Of a stretch of 64,000 nt of DNA, positions 45,389 through 54,773 are shown one piece after another. The translations under genes were made by a program, and so were the position numbers. Source of the DNA: Chlorobiota bacterium (lineage in GTDB: Bacteria; Bacteroidota; Chlorobiia; Chlorobiales; Chlorobiaceae); NCBI GenBank assembly GCA_016868665.1, contig VGGK01000002.1:43663-107662 (forward strand). The letters are read 5' to 3'. The notes below the pieces were generated by a model, which was not told the origin of the DNA, did no database searches, and saw only the letters and a program-made list of their open reading frames with translations. Each line of letters begins with the position of its first letter. The first letter of the stretch is position 1.

Positions 45389-47473
45389 ATGCTGCCGGAA
45401 ACGGAGTATTATCCGCCTGTTCCGTACCATCCGGTCAGCCAACCTGAGTATCCGATTATGAACAACACATTCCGCCATGCGCATCCGCATCTGCTTCCCG
45501 CTGTATTTGACGGCCGACAGAGGGTTATTGTTGAACAGGTCTCTCCCGAACTCGATGGGGGAAAATATCCTGTCAAATGCGTGGAAGGCGAGCTGCTGAG
45601 GGTCGAGGCGACGATTTTTGTCGATGGGGCCGATACCGTTTCCGCCGAACTGTGCCGCAGATCGCAGGGAGAAGCGGACTGGGAGCGGTTTCCGATGCTT
45701 CCGAAAGGTAACGACCGTTGGGAAGGTTCTTTTACTGTCGGAAAACCGGGTCGGTACGTGTACACCATCGAAGCATGGGCCGACCATTTCCTTACCTGGA
45801 AGAAGGGGCTTGTCAAAAAGGTCGAAGCCGGTCAGGACGTTTCGCTCGATCTGCGAATCGGAGCCGCCTACATCGAGAAAGCAGCAGGGCGGGCTGACGG
45901 CGATGACGCGCGTTTTCTTGCTGCATATGCGGAACGGGTGATTGCCGGGGAGCAGGATGAGGCGGTCGAGGCGGCCATGGAGTCGGGGCTCGATATTCTT
46001 ATGGGTCGTTATCCCGACAAGTCCTGCGCTACCATGTATGACCGGGCTCCCGGGTATGTGGTTGAAACGCCGAAAGCCGGATTCAGCACCTGGTACGAAT
46101 TTTTTCCCCGTTCATGGGGTAGCGAGCCGGGAGTTCACGGAACCTTCACTGAGTGTATGGAGCTTCTGCCGCGCATTGCCGGCATGGGGTTCGATGTCAT
46201 CTATTTGCCTCCCATCCATCCGATAGGGGTCACAAAACGGAAAGGAAAGAACAACGCGCTTGTTGCGGCGGCCGGAGAGCCAGGCAGCTGCTGGGCTATC
46301 GGCAGCCCGGAAGGCGGCCATAAATCGGTGCATCCGGAACTCGGCACCATCGGGGATTTTCGCGCTTTCGTTGCCGAGGCGGAACGTCACGGCATTTCCG
46401 TGGCGCTCGACATCGCGTTCCAGTGTTCGCCGGACCATCCGTATGTAAGGGAGCATCCGCAGTGGTTCAAATGGCGGCCGGACGGAACCGTGCAGTTCGC
46501 CGAGAACCCGCCGAAACGGTACGAGGATATCCTGCCGATCGATTTCGAGACGCCCGACTGGCAAAATCTCTGGATAGAGCTGCGGAGCATTTTTCTTTTC
46601 TGGATCGAAAGCGGCGTTACCATTTTCAGAGTGGACAACCCGCATACCAAGGCATTTCCTTTCTGGGAATGGGTCATTGCGACCATTCAGGCAGAGCATC
46701 CCGAAACCGTCTTTCTTGCCGAAGCGTTTACCCGTCCCCGTCTGATGGAGCGGCTTGCGAAAACAGGGTTTACGCAGTCGTACAGCTATTTCACCTGGCG
46801 CAATACAAAATGGGAGCTGCAGGAGTATCTCGGGGAGCTGAGTTCGGCACCGCTGAAGTATTACATGCGTCCGAACTTCTGGCCGAACACTCCTGACATC
46901 CTGCATGAGGAGCTGCAGACCGGAGGGCGCTCGAAATTCATCATTCGTCTTGTGCTTGCCGCTACGATGTCGTCCAACTACGGCATGTACGGGCCGGCTT
47001 TCGAGTTGTGCGAGCATTTGCCCGTCGCACCGGGCAAGGAAGAGTACCTCGATTCGGAGAAGTACGAAATCAAACGCTGGGATCTCGACAGGCCTGGCAA
47101 CATCAGGGCGGAAATCGCGCTTGTCAACCGCATCAGAAAAGAGAATCCGGCATTGCAGCAGACCTCGAACATAGCTTTCGTGCGCATCGATTCGTCGGCG
47201 AACCACGAGCATGAGTGGCTTATCGGGTACGTCAAGCATTCCGTTGATGAAAGGAACATTATTCTCTGCGTGGTCAACCTCGATCATTCCAACACGCAGG
47301 GCGGCTGGCTGCGTTTTCCTCTTGAACGGTTCGGTATCGCCTCCGACAGCAGTTACAGGGTGGACGAACTGCTCGGCGGCAGGAGCTACGATTGGCACGG
47401 CGAGTGGAACTACGTCGAACTGAACCCGGCGGTTATGCCTGCCCATATATTCAGGATGAGTTTCACGTCGTGA
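45389..47473 (+). CDS. glgE: Alpha-1,4-glucan:maltose-1-phosphate maltosyltransferase
   Basis: GH13 enzyme that transfers maltosyl units from maltose-1-phosphate to alpha-glucan. 694 residues from the ATG at 45389 (MLPETEYYPP), near the typical 660-700; an ATG at 45458 (MNNTFRHAH) is also possible, and the 129 codons further upstream are antisense to prfB and rejected. Family landmarks: DGGKYPVKCVEGE at the N-terminus, FYEFFPRSW (read here as STWYEFFPRSWG), FDVIYLPPIHPIG, FRVDNPHTK (nucleophile Asp), FLAEAFTRP (acid-base Glu) and NTPDIL. It partners treS-mak downstream, 56 bases away, for the trehalose-to-glucan route. Confidence 0.92.
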   Translation: MLPETEYYPPVPYHPVSQPEYPIMNNTFRHAHPHLLPAVFDGRQRVIVEQVSPELDGGKYPVKCVEGELLRVEATIFVDGADTVSAELCRRSQGEADWERFPMLPKGNDRWEGSFTVGKPGRYVYTIEAWADHFLTWKKGLVKKVEAGQDVSLDLRIGAAYIEKAAGRADGDDARFLAAYAERVIAGEQDEAVEAAMESGLDILMGRYPDKSCATMYDRAPGYVVETPKAGFSTWYEFFPRSWGSEPGVHGTFTECMELLPRIAGMGFDVIYLPPIHPIGVTKRKGKNNALVAAAGEPGSCWAIGSPEGGHKSVHPELGTIGDFRAFVAEAERHGISVALDIAFQCSPDHPYVREHPQWFKWRPDGTVQFAENPPKRYEDILPIDFETPDWQNLWIELRSIFLFWIESGVTIFRVDNPHTKAFPFWEWVIATIQAEHPETVFLAEAFTRPRLMERLAKTGFTQSYSYFTWRNTKWELQEYLGELSSAPLKYYMRPNFWPNTPDILHEELQTGGRSKFIIRLVLAATMSSNYGMYGPAFELCEHLPVAPGKEEYLDSEKYEIKRWDLDRPGNIRAEIALVNRIRKENPALQQTSNIAFVRIDSSANHEHEWLIGYVKHSVDERNIILCVVNLDHSNTQGGWLRFPLERFGIASDSSYRVDELLGGRSYDWHGEWNYVELNPAVMPAHIFRMSFTS

Positions 47474-47528
47474 CGAGAGAACTTGTTTTTCTTCAATAAT
47501 TCAATTTTCAGATTTTAACGAATCAACC

Positions 47529-50500
47529 ATGTATCAACCCGAACCGCTCTGGTACAAAGACGCCATCATCTACGAAGCGCATGTCAAGACATTTGCCGAC
47601 AGCAACAACGACGGCATCGGCGATTTCCAGGGCCTGCGCCAGAAACTCGGCTATCTTGAAAGCCTTGGCGTCACCGCCATCTGGCTGCTTCCGTTCTACC
47701 CTTCGCCGCTACGCGATGACGGCTACGATATTGCCGATTATATGACCGTCAATCCCGATTACGGCACGATCAACGACTTCAGGGAATTTCTCGACGAAGC
47801 TCATCAGCGGGGTCTCAAGGTGATCACCGAGCTGGTGGTGAACCACACGTCCGACCAGCACGCATGGTTCCAGCGCGCTCGACGTGCGCCAAAAGGTTCT
47901 CCGGAACGTGATTTTTACGTCTGGAACGATACTCCGGACAAGTACGGCGAAACCCGAATTATTTTCCAGGATTTCGAGGCATCGAACTGGACCTACGATC
48001 CGGTTGCCGGACAGTATTTCTGGCACCGGTTCTTCCACCACCAGCCAGACCTGAACTTCGAGAACCCGGCGGTGCACAAGGCGCTCTTCGATGTGCTCGA
48101 CTTCTGGCTCGGTATGGGCGTCGACGGGCTGCGTCTCGATGCCGTGCCCTACCTTTACGAGGCCGAAGGCACCAATTGCGAAAACCTGCCCCGGACTTTC
48201 GAGTTCCTGCGCAAGTTGCGCAGCCATGTGGACGAGAAGTTTCCCAATCGGATGCTGCTTGCCGAAGCGAACCAGTGGCCGGAGGATTCCGCGGCGTATC
48301 TTGGTAATGGCGACATGTGCCATATGAACTTCCATTTCCCGCTCATGCCGAGGATGTACATGGCGCTTGCGACAGAGGACCGCTTTCCCATTCTCGATAT
48401 TCTCGACCAGACCCCTGAAATTCCCGAGAGCTGCCAGTGGGCATCCTTTCTGCGCAATCACGACGAGCTGACGCTCGAGATGGTGACCGACGAGGAGCGC
48501 GACTACATGCGCCGCGTCTATGCCAACGACCCGAAGGCCCGCATCAACCTCGGCATCCGTCGCAGGCTTGCCCCGCTGATGTCCAACGACCGGAGGCGCA
48601 TCGAGCTGATGAATATCATGCTGCTTTCGCTTCCCGGAACTCCCGTGCTCTATTACGGCGACGAGATCGGCATGGGCGACAACTACTACCTCGGCGACCG
48701 CGACGGCGTCCGTACACCCATGCAGTGGAACTCGGACCGTAACGCGGGCTTTTCGCGCGCCAATCCCCAGCAGCTTCTCCTGCCTGTCATCATCGATCCG
48801 GAGTACCACTACGAGGCGGTGAACGTCGAGGTTCAGGAGAGCAACGTGAACTCGCTGCTCTGGTGGATGCGCCATGTCATATCGACGGCGCGCCGGTACA
48901 AATCGCTCAGTCGGGGGAACATCGAATTTCTCGAAGTCAGCAACCCGAAGGTGCTTATTTTCACCCGCACCTTCGAGGACGAGACCATGCTTGCCGTCAT
49001 CAACCTTTCGCGAAACGCCCAGGCGGTGACGATAGATCTGTCGAAGTATCAGGGATGCGTCCCTGAAGAGGTGTTCAGTCTTAACCGGTTTCCGAAAATC
49101 CGCCAGACTCCGTATATGGTGGCACTCGGAGCTTATGGTTACTTCTGGCTCAGGCTTGTTCGGGAGAGCAGCGAAGCGGAAGGCCGGCACTATCTTGACA
49201 GGCCGTTCGCCAGACCTGCCCGCTGGCAGAGTCTCTTCACGGGAAAGAACCGCGAGAATCTCGAAGCCCGCATACTGCCCGACTATTTCGCCTGCAGCCG
49301 CTGGTTCGGCGGCAAGGCCAGAACCATCATCCGCATCGCGATTGTCGATACCATTCCGGTCGAGGGTATGGAACGGGCCAAGCTGCTGATAACGGAGGTG
49401 AGTTACTCCAGCGGCGAGAACGAACGCTACCAGCTGCCGGTCTGTTTCGTGCCGGAAGCCTCGATAAGCCGGACCGAAGACAATTTCTACAAGCGTGTGA
49501 TCGCCAGAATCGCTATCGGCGACGAAGAGGGTTATCTGTGCGATGCTACCTATGAACAGAGCTTTCTCGGACATCTCTTTCATCTCGTTACCGGCTGCGC
49601 GGAATGGAAAGGAAAGCTCGGCAACGTCAGCGGCATTAAAGGCAAAGCGTTCGATGCGTTCTGTTTCGATGAGCCGTCCTCATCCGAGCCGAAGCTTCTT
49701 GGCAACGAACAGAGCAATACATCTGTCCGCTACCGGAACGATCTCTGCCTTAAACTCTATCGGAAAATCGAAACGGGGATCTCTCCGGAAGTTGAAATGT
49801 GCCGTGCTCTGACTGAGAAAACGACTTTCAGGCATCTTCCCGACTATCTCGGCACGCTTGACTACGTCCAGAACCGGACGAACCGTTACTCAATCGGCAT
49901 CCTGCAGAACTATGTACGCAATGAAGGGGATGCATGGAAGCTGTCGCTCGATTATGTGCAGCGATATTACGAGGATGTACTTTCCAGGATGCAGTGCGGC
50001 ATGGAACTGCCTCCCCTTCACGGGCTCAGCGGCAATCCGGTCGCAATTCCGCCTGCCATGCAGGAGCTGATAGGCGGAACCTGGCTCGGCATGGTTGAAA
50101 CGCTCGCTGAACGGACAGCCGAGATGCATATTGCCCTCGCATCGATAACCGACCAGTTCGAGTTTGCACCCGAACCATTCACCACGCTCTATCAGCGCTC
50201 CATCTACCAGGCGATGTGCGAGCAGGTGAAGCGGGCCATGATTCTTCTGAAGGAAATCGTGGGATCCATGACCGGTGAGAGCGCTGAATTGGCCATACAG
50301 CTCATTGCCGGACAGAAGAAGATTCTGCAGCAGTTCGACCCCATCAGGGAAGAAAAGATCGATACGCTCAAGGTGCGCATTCACGGCGATTATCACCTTG
50401 GTCAGGTGCTCTATACCGGCAACGATTTCGTCATCATTGATTTTGAAGGCGAGCCGGCCCGGCCGCTCTCCGAGCGCAAGATCAAGCGTTCGGTTTTCCG

Positions 50501-50828
50501 CGACGTTGCCGGCATGATGCGTTCGTTCGATTACGCCGCATTCAATGTGCTGATGCAGAACAATCCTGTCATCCGGCAGGAGGACGTGTTGCGCCTTCAG
50601 CCGTGGGCCGAACGGTGGAGCTACTATGTCGGCCAGCATTTCGTGGACGCCTACTTCAGCACAGCGAAAGGGTATGAGATCGTTCCCGATGAAGCCGCAC
50701 AGCGCGAGCATCTGCTGCGGGGGTATCTCATGAACAAGGCGGTTTACGAGCTGAACTACGAACTGAACAACAGGCCTGACTGGGCAGCCATTCCCATGCG
50801 CGGCATCCTGAAGCTTATCGAGTCGTAA
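47529..50828 (+). CDS. treS: Trehalose synthase - maltokinase fusion
   Basis: Two-domain enzyme of 1099 residues. The N-terminal GH13 TreS part (about 1-545) interconverts trehalose and maltose: DNNDGIGDFQGL-region (SNNDGIGDF), WLLPFYPSPLRDDGYDIADY, GLRLDAVPYLYE (nucleophile Asp), LLAEANQWP (Glu) and FLRNHDELT (Asp). The C-terminal maltokinase part (about 570-1099) phosphorylates maltose to maltose-1-phosphate: SRWFGGKAR, then HGDYHLGQ near residue 952 (catalytic Asp) and IDFEGEPARP. The product feeds GlgE encoded just upstream. A fused TreS-Mak is known in several bacterial groups. A strong terminator follows. Confidence 0.93.
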   Translation: MYQPEPLWYKDAIIYEAHVKTFADSNNDGIGDFQGLRQKLGYLESLGVTAIWLLPFYPSPLRDDGYDIADYMTVNPDYGTINDFREFLDEAHQRGLKVITELVVNHTSDQHAWFQRARRAPKGSPERDFYVWNDTPDKYGETRIIFQDFEASNWTYDPVAGQYFWHRFFHHQPDLNFENPAVHKALFDVLDFWLGMGVDGLRLDAVPYLYEAEGTNCENLPRTFEFLRKLRSHVDEKFPNRMLLAEANQWPEDSAAYLGNGDMCHMNFHFPLMPRMYMALATEDRFPILDILDQTPEIPESCQWASFLRNHDELTLEMVTDEERDYMRRVYANDPKARINLGIRRRLAPLMSNDRRRIELMNIMLLSLPGTPVLYYGDEIGMGDNYYLGDRDGVRTPMQWNSDRNAGFSRANPQQLLLPVIIDPEYHYEAVNVEVQESNVNSLLWWMRHVISTARRYKSLSRGNIEFLEVSNPKVLIFTRTFEDETMLAVINLSRNAQAVTIDLSKYQGCVPEEVFSLNRFPKIRQTPYMVALGAYGYFWLRLVRESSEAEGRHYLDRPFARPARWQSLFTGKNRENLEARILPDYFACSRWFGGKARTIIRIAIVDTIPVEGMERAKLLITEVSYSSGENERYQLPVCFVPEASISRTEDNFYKRVIARIAIGDEEGYLCDATYEQSFLGHLFHLVTGCAEWKGKLGNVSGIKGKAFDAFCFDEPSSSEPKLLGNEQSNTSVRYRNDLCLKLYRKIETGISPEVEMCRALTEKTTFRHLPDYLGTLDYVQNRTNRYSIGILQNYVRNEGDAWKLSLDYVQRYYEDVLSRMQCGMELPPLHGLSGNPVAIPPAMQELIGGTWLGMVETLAERTAEMHIALASITDQFEFAPEPFTTLYQRSIYQAMCEQVKRAMILLKEIVGSMTGESAELAIQLIAGQKKILQQFDPIREEKIDTLKVRIHGDYHLGQVLYTGNDFVIIDFEGEPARPLSERKIKRSVFRDVAGMMRSFDYAAFNVLMQNNPVIRQEDVLRLQPWAERWSYYVGQHFVDAYFSTAKGYEIVPDEAAQREHLLRGYLMNKAVYELNYELNNRPDWAAIPMRGILKLIES

Positions 50829-50837
50829 ACGGGCTAT

Positions 50838-50892
50838 ACCGTCGTCCGAGCGGCTGCGCATGCACGCAGTCGTTCAGACGACGGTTTTCTCT
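50838..50892 (+). terminator. Rho-independent terminator of glgE-treS
   Basis: ACCGTCGTC (50838-50846) pairs exactly with GACGACGGT (50877-50885), followed by a T-rich run. An inner GGCTGCG/CGCAGTC pairing makes a long compound hairpin. Confidence 0.8.
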
Positions 50893-50899
50893 TTCCGCC

Positions 50900-51661
50900 A
50901 TGAACGATGTATCAGCACATCTGCTTAAAACCGCCGTTCACGGACGTTATCTGCTCCGTCCGTCAGGTGGAACTGCTCCTGTGCCTTTGCTTGCAGGGTT
51001 CCACGGATACGGCGAAACTGCTGAAGACGAAATGACGAGGCTTGTCTCCATTGCCGGTTCATCCGGTTGGTCTCTCTGCTCCATAGAAGCGCTCCATCGT
51101 TTCCGTAACGCCAAAGGGGCGTCCGGCGCAAGCTGGATGACTTCGCACCAGAGGGATCTGCGCATCGTCGAGAACGCGGCTTATGTCGATGCGGTCCTCG
51201 ACGAAGCGATGCGGCATTGCGGATCGTCGGGTCCGCTCGTGTTGCACGGCTTTTCCCAGGGGGCCGCCATGGCCAGTCGCGCTGCCGTACTCGGTCGTCA
51301 CGCTGTCTGCGCAGTGATGCTGCTCGGCGGCGATATTCCACCTGAACTTGATGGGCTCGGCAGGATGGGACTTGTTCATTTCGCCCGCGGCAGCCGCGAT
51401 CCACTTTATACCGAAACGGCGTTCAAGCGTGACGTTGCGAAGCTTGCCGATGCAGGAGTGCCTTGTTGCGCAGTTACCTTCACCGGCAGCCACGGCGCTA
51501 ACGAGGAGTATGTCCTGCGAGCGGGAGAGTTTCTGCGACAGTTCAGCGATCAGCGTTTTTCGCCTTGTTCCACAGCTTGTCGAGATCTGCCGAACTGTAT
51601 TCCTCCCAGGGGCGGCCCGAGGCCTGCACCTCATGCTCCAGGACGGCAAAACGCGACATGA
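50900..51661 (+). CDS. Alpha/beta hydrolase of the phospholipase/carboxylesterase type
   Basis: 253 residues. Catalytic triad visible: nucleophile Ser in LHGFSQGAAMA, Asp in GSRDPLYT, and His in GSHGANEE. GFHGYGE near the N-terminus forms the oxyanion hole. Resembles PF02230 esterases. The last ~38 residues, from SDQRFSPC to the stop, are antisense to the end of mazG and read as low-quality proline/arginine text; the true protein may have ended near residue 214 in an ancestor and lost its stop codon. Runs convergently with mazG with a 119-base overlap. Confidence 0.75.
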   Translation: MNDVSAHLLKTAVHGRYLLRPSGGTAPVPLLAGFHGYGETAEDEMTRLVSIAGSSGWSLCSIEALHRFRNAKGASGASWMTSHQRDLRIVENAAYVDAVLDEAMRHCGSSGPLVLHGFSQGAAMASRAAVLGRHAVCAVMLLGGDIPPELDGLGRMGLVHFARGSRDPLYTETAFKRDVAKLADAGVPCCAVTFTGSHGANEEYVLRAGEFLRQFSDQRFSPCSTACRDLPNCIPPRGGPRPAPHAPGRQNAT

Positions 51662-52373
51662 ACTTGCCGGTAGCCTTTCGGAGCGAATCCTCGGGGTTCA
51701 CGCCGATGAAGCGGCTGTAGTTGACGATGGTGAAGAGCAGGTCGCCGAACTCCTCCTCCCGCTCTTCTGACGTTGCAGCGTCTTTCAGCTCGGCTATCTC
51801 TTCGGCAAGCTTTTCGAGCACCTCGTCGCCTGTTTTCCAGTCGAAGCCGACTCCGGCAACTTTTTTCTGCACCCGGTAAGCGCGAAGCAGTTCCGACATC
51901 GCTTTCGGCACGCCGTCGAGCAGGCTTTTACGACCTTCCTTCATTTTCAGCGTCTCCCAGTTCTTCAGCACAGCCTGTTCGGTTTCAGCCACGGTTTTGC
52001 CGAACACGTGGGGATGGCGGCTGATGAGCTTTTCGCACAGTGCGTCGAACACCTCTTCGAACTTGAACGACTTCGCTTCTTCGGCAAGCACAACCTGGAA
52101 ACAGATGTGCAGAAAAAGGTCGCCAAGCTCTTTTTTCAGTTCGCTTTCGTCGCCTTCGTCGATGGCGTGAATCAGTTCGTAGCTCTCCTCCAGAAGCAGG
52201 TGAGCCAGCGACTCTTTTGTCTGTTTTCGGTCCCACGGACACTCACTGCGTAAAACCTTGACCAGGTTGACCACGCGCCGGAAACGGTCGGAGAGGTCGC
52301 GGCATTCGGGATTCAGGATGGATGCTTTCAGCGATTCGATGGATTGGGTCATGGTTTTGCTCTGGTCAGTCAT
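51543..52373 (-). CDS. mazG: Nucleoside triphosphate pyrophosphohydrolase MazG
   Basis: House-cleaning enzyme that hydrolyses aberrant or excess NTPs to NMPs. 276 residues with two MazG modules: LLLEESYELIHAID with KKELGDLFLHICFQ (EExxE...ExxD) in the first and EIAELKDA with EEEFGDLLFTIVNY in the second. PWDRKQTKESL precedes the first module, as in E. coli MazG. A start seven codons later is also possible. Overlaps the convergent hydrolase gene by 119 bases. Confidence 0.92.
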   Translation of the reverse strand: MTDQSKTMTQSIESLKASILNPECRDLSDRFRRVVNLVKVLRSECPWDRKQTKESLAHLLLEESYELIHAIDEGDESELKKELGDLFLHICFQVVLAEEAKSFKFEEVFDALCEKLISRHPHVFGKTVAETEQAVLKNWETLKMKEGRKSLLDGVPKAMSELLRAYRVQKKVAGVGFDWKTGDEVLEKLAEEIAELKDAATSEEREEEFGDLLFTIVNYSRFIGVNPEDSLRKATGKFMSRFAVLEHEVQASGRPWEEYSSADLDKLWNKAKNADR

Positions 52374-52467
52374 TTGCCGTCAGTTGTGTGCCAAAGTTAC
52401 CATTTCTTCTCTATATTTCTGCTGTATTGTCAGAGCGGATTTCCGTCACATTCAACCATATTCCGGC

Positions 52468-53139
52468 ATGAACCTCCAGAACCGTATCGCAGTTGTTACC
52501 GGAGCGAGTTCCGGAATCGGCCTCTACATCTCCGAAACTCTGCTTGAAAAAGGCGCAGTAGTCTACGGTCTCTGCCGCAGGGAGCCGACGCTTTCGCATG
52601 AGAGCTTCCGCTGGATCCGGACCGATCTCTCCCTTGTCGGCGATATTTCATATGCATTCCGTTCCATCCGGGAGGGAGCCTCGCAGATCGATCTGCTTGT
52701 GAACAATGCCGGCTCAGGTCTTTTCGGCAACATCGATACGCTCACGACGGAAGCATGGGCAGCGGTTATCGGCGTCAACCTTACCGCAGCGTTTCTCTGT
52801 ACCCGCGAGGTCGTACCGCAGATGAAGCTGCAGCGTTCCGGCACTATCGTGAACGTCTCTTCCGTCGCAGGCAAGCGGGGATTCAAGGGCGGAACGGCTT
52901 ACTGCGCCTCGAAATTCGGTCTGAACGGCTTTTCCGAGGCACTCATGGAGGAGCTTCGCGAGTACGGCATCCGCGTATGCGCAATCAATCCCGGTTCCAC
53001 CAATACCGCCTTTTTCGATCGCGCAGGCATATCGTCACCAAAACGCATGGACCCGAACCAGATCGCACGGATCATCGTCCAGACTGTTGAATTGCCGGAC
53101 GACATTCTTGTCGATCAGATCGTCGTCCGTCCGTTGTAA
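52468..53139 (+). CDS. Short-chain dehydrogenase/reductase
   Basis: 223 residues from the ATG giving MNLQNRIAVV; the open frame upstream for 70 codons is antisense to mazG and is rejected. Classical SDR motifs: TGASSGIG (NAD(P)-binding, about 10-17), NNAG (about 78-81), catalytic Ser in NVSSVAG, and YCASK (Tyr and Lys). Substrate unknown. Followed 29 bases later by mnmE on the same strand. Confidence 0.88.
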   Translation: MNLQNRIAVVTGASSGIGLYISETLLEKGAVVYGLCRREPTLSHESFRWIRTDLSLVGDISYAFRSIREGASQIDLLVNNAGSGLFGNIDTLTTEAWAAVIGVNLTAAFLCTREVVPQMKLQRSGTIVNVSSVAGKRGFKGGTAYCASKFGLNGFSEALMEELREYGIRVCAINPGSTNTAFFDRAGISSPKRMDPNQIARIIVQTVELPDDILVDQIVVRPL

Positions 53140-53168
53140 TTTTCTTCACCACCCACCACCTCACCGCC

Positions 53169-54593
53169 ATGCCAGATCAGCACCAGCAACCCGTCATCCA
53201 GGAAGATCCGATAGCGGCCATAGCAACCCCTGTAGGAGCAGGCGCGCTTGCCGTTATCCGCTTGAGCGGCCAAGGGGCGCTCGACATTGCCGGCAAGGTG
53301 TTCCGGAAATCCGGAAATCCTGATTTCCGGTTCGATGATTCCAAAGGTTTCGTTGCGCATTTCGGCAGGGTCTACGATCGAGACGGGCTGGTCGACGAGG
53401 TTGTCGCGCTGGTCTTCCGTTCACCAAACTCCTTTACACGTGAAGATATGGTGGAGTTCAGCTGCCACGGAGGTCCGGTTGTGGTGCGCCATCTCCTGCA
53501 GGCGCTGTACGAAGCGGGATGCCGTCCGGCTGAACCGGGCGAGTTTACCCGAAGGGCGTTTCTGAACGGCCGTATCGATCTCCTTCAGGCTGAAGCGATC
53601 GGCGAGATGATCCATGCCCGCACCGAATCCGCCTACCGCACGGCAGTTAATCAGATGCAGGGCAACCTCTCACTCAAGCTCGACCAGTTGCGTCAGAAGC
53701 TGCTCGAATCCTGCGCTCTGCTCGAACTCGAACTCGACTTCAGCGAGGAAGATGTGGAATTCCAGAGCCGCGGAGAGCTTAAAGAACAGCTTTTGCTGCT
53801 TCAGAAGGAGGTGCAGAAACTCGTGGACTCTTACCAGCACGGTCGACTGCTCAGCGAAGGGGTCGCTACGGTGATCGTCGGTAAGCCCAATGCGGGCAAA
53901 TCAACCCTGCTCAACACCCTGCTCGGCGAAGAGCGCGCCATCGTAAGCCACATGCCTGGCACCACGCGCGACTACATCGAAGAGTGCTTCGTACACGAAA
54001 AGACAATGTTCCGCCTCACCGACACTGCCGGACTCCGGGAATCCGACGAGGAGATCGAGCGGGAAGGCATCGGCAGGAGCTACAGAAAGATCGGCGAGGC
54101 CGACCTGATTCTCTACATGCTCGACATAAGCCGGCAGGATTATCTGAATGAAGTGGGAGTTATGCGTGAATTCCATGACACCTACTGTCAGGCAGAACTC
54201 ATCGTCATCGCCAACAAGACCGACCTTGCTCCGGACGCCGAAGAGCGCATTCTCAAGCTGCAGAAAGAGACCGGCTGTAAAGTCGCAGGAGTTTCGGCCA
54301 AGCGAGGCGAGGGGATCGACGGCTTGCTCGGACTGATGAGCGGTATGGTCGAAGGACTCGACAAGCTGCACGACGCCAGCGTGCTTGTCACCAGCCTCCG
54401 CCACTACGTCACGCTTCGCAACGCAGGCGATTCCCTGCAGAACGCCCTCGAACTGCTCGGAGCCTATGCAGGTACAGAACTCATCGCCTTCGAACTCCGC
54501 TCGGCTCTCGACTACGTCGGCGAGATCACCGGCAAGGTGGTCAGCGAGGAGGTGCTCAACGTGATATTCGATCGATTCTGCATCGGGAAGTAA
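53169..54593 (+). CDS. mnmE: tRNA modification GTPase MnmE
   Basis: With MnmG installs the carboxymethylaminomethyl group on U34 of certain tRNAs. 474 residues. N-terminal formyl-tetrahydrofolate-binding domain, then an embedded G domain: GKPNAGKST (G1), PGTTRDYIEE (G2), DTAGLRES (G3) and NKTD (G4). The C-terminal CIGK motif, holding the reactive Cys, ends the protein as expected. Confidence 0.96.
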   Translation: MPDQHQQPVIQEDPIAAIATPVGAGALAVIRLSGQGALDIAGKVFRKSGNPDFRFDDSKGFVAHFGRVYDRDGLVDEVVALVFRSPNSFTREDMVEFSCHGGPVVVRHLLQALYEAGCRPAEPGEFTRRAFLNGRIDLLQAEAIGEMIHARTESAYRTAVNQMQGNLSLKLDQLRQKLLESCALLELELDFSEEDVEFQSRGELKEQLLLLQKEVQKLVDSYQHGRLLSEGVATVIVGKPNAGKSTLLNTLLGEERAIVSHMPGTTRDYIEECFVHEKTMFRLTDTAGLRESDEEIEREGIGRSYRKIGEADLILYMLDISRQDYLNEVGVMREFHDTYCQAELIVIANKTDLAPDAEERILKLQKETGCKVAGVSAKRGEGIDGLLGLMSGMVEGLDKLHDASVLVTSLRHYVTLRNAGDSLQNALELLGAYAGTELIAFELRSALDYVGEITGKVVSEEVLNVIFDRFCIGK

Positions 54594-54688
54594 TGGATCA
54601 GGGTGAAAAGGGCTTAAGATATACTTAAAGAGATATTTTGGTTTTATGTCCCTGATTGACGTTCCGTTTTTCCTTGGGTTTTTTTTTG

Positions 54689-54708
54689 TTATTAACTATT
54701 GTTAATAA
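54689..54708. promoter_or_regulatory. Inverted repeat upstream of yceI-like gene
   Basis: TTATTAAC and GTTAATAA are exact 8-base complements around a TATT loop, in an AT-rich promoter stretch 65 bases before the ATG. A second hairpin, TTTCCGG/CCGGAAA, lies at 54719-54739. Both could be operator or leader elements; identity unknown. Confidence 0.4.
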
Positions 54709-54773
54709 TGTTGTGCCCTTTCCGGACCCTCTCCGGAAAAACAGAAGTCCCGATAATTAAAATAAATAGCGCT

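Noticed and set aside
46112..47446. 444-codon open frame on minus strand inside glgE
   Set aside because: Antisense shadow caused by codon bias.
47709..49583. 624-codon open frame on minus strand inside treS
   Set aside because: Antisense shadow of the trehalose synthase; no recognisable domain or ribosome site.
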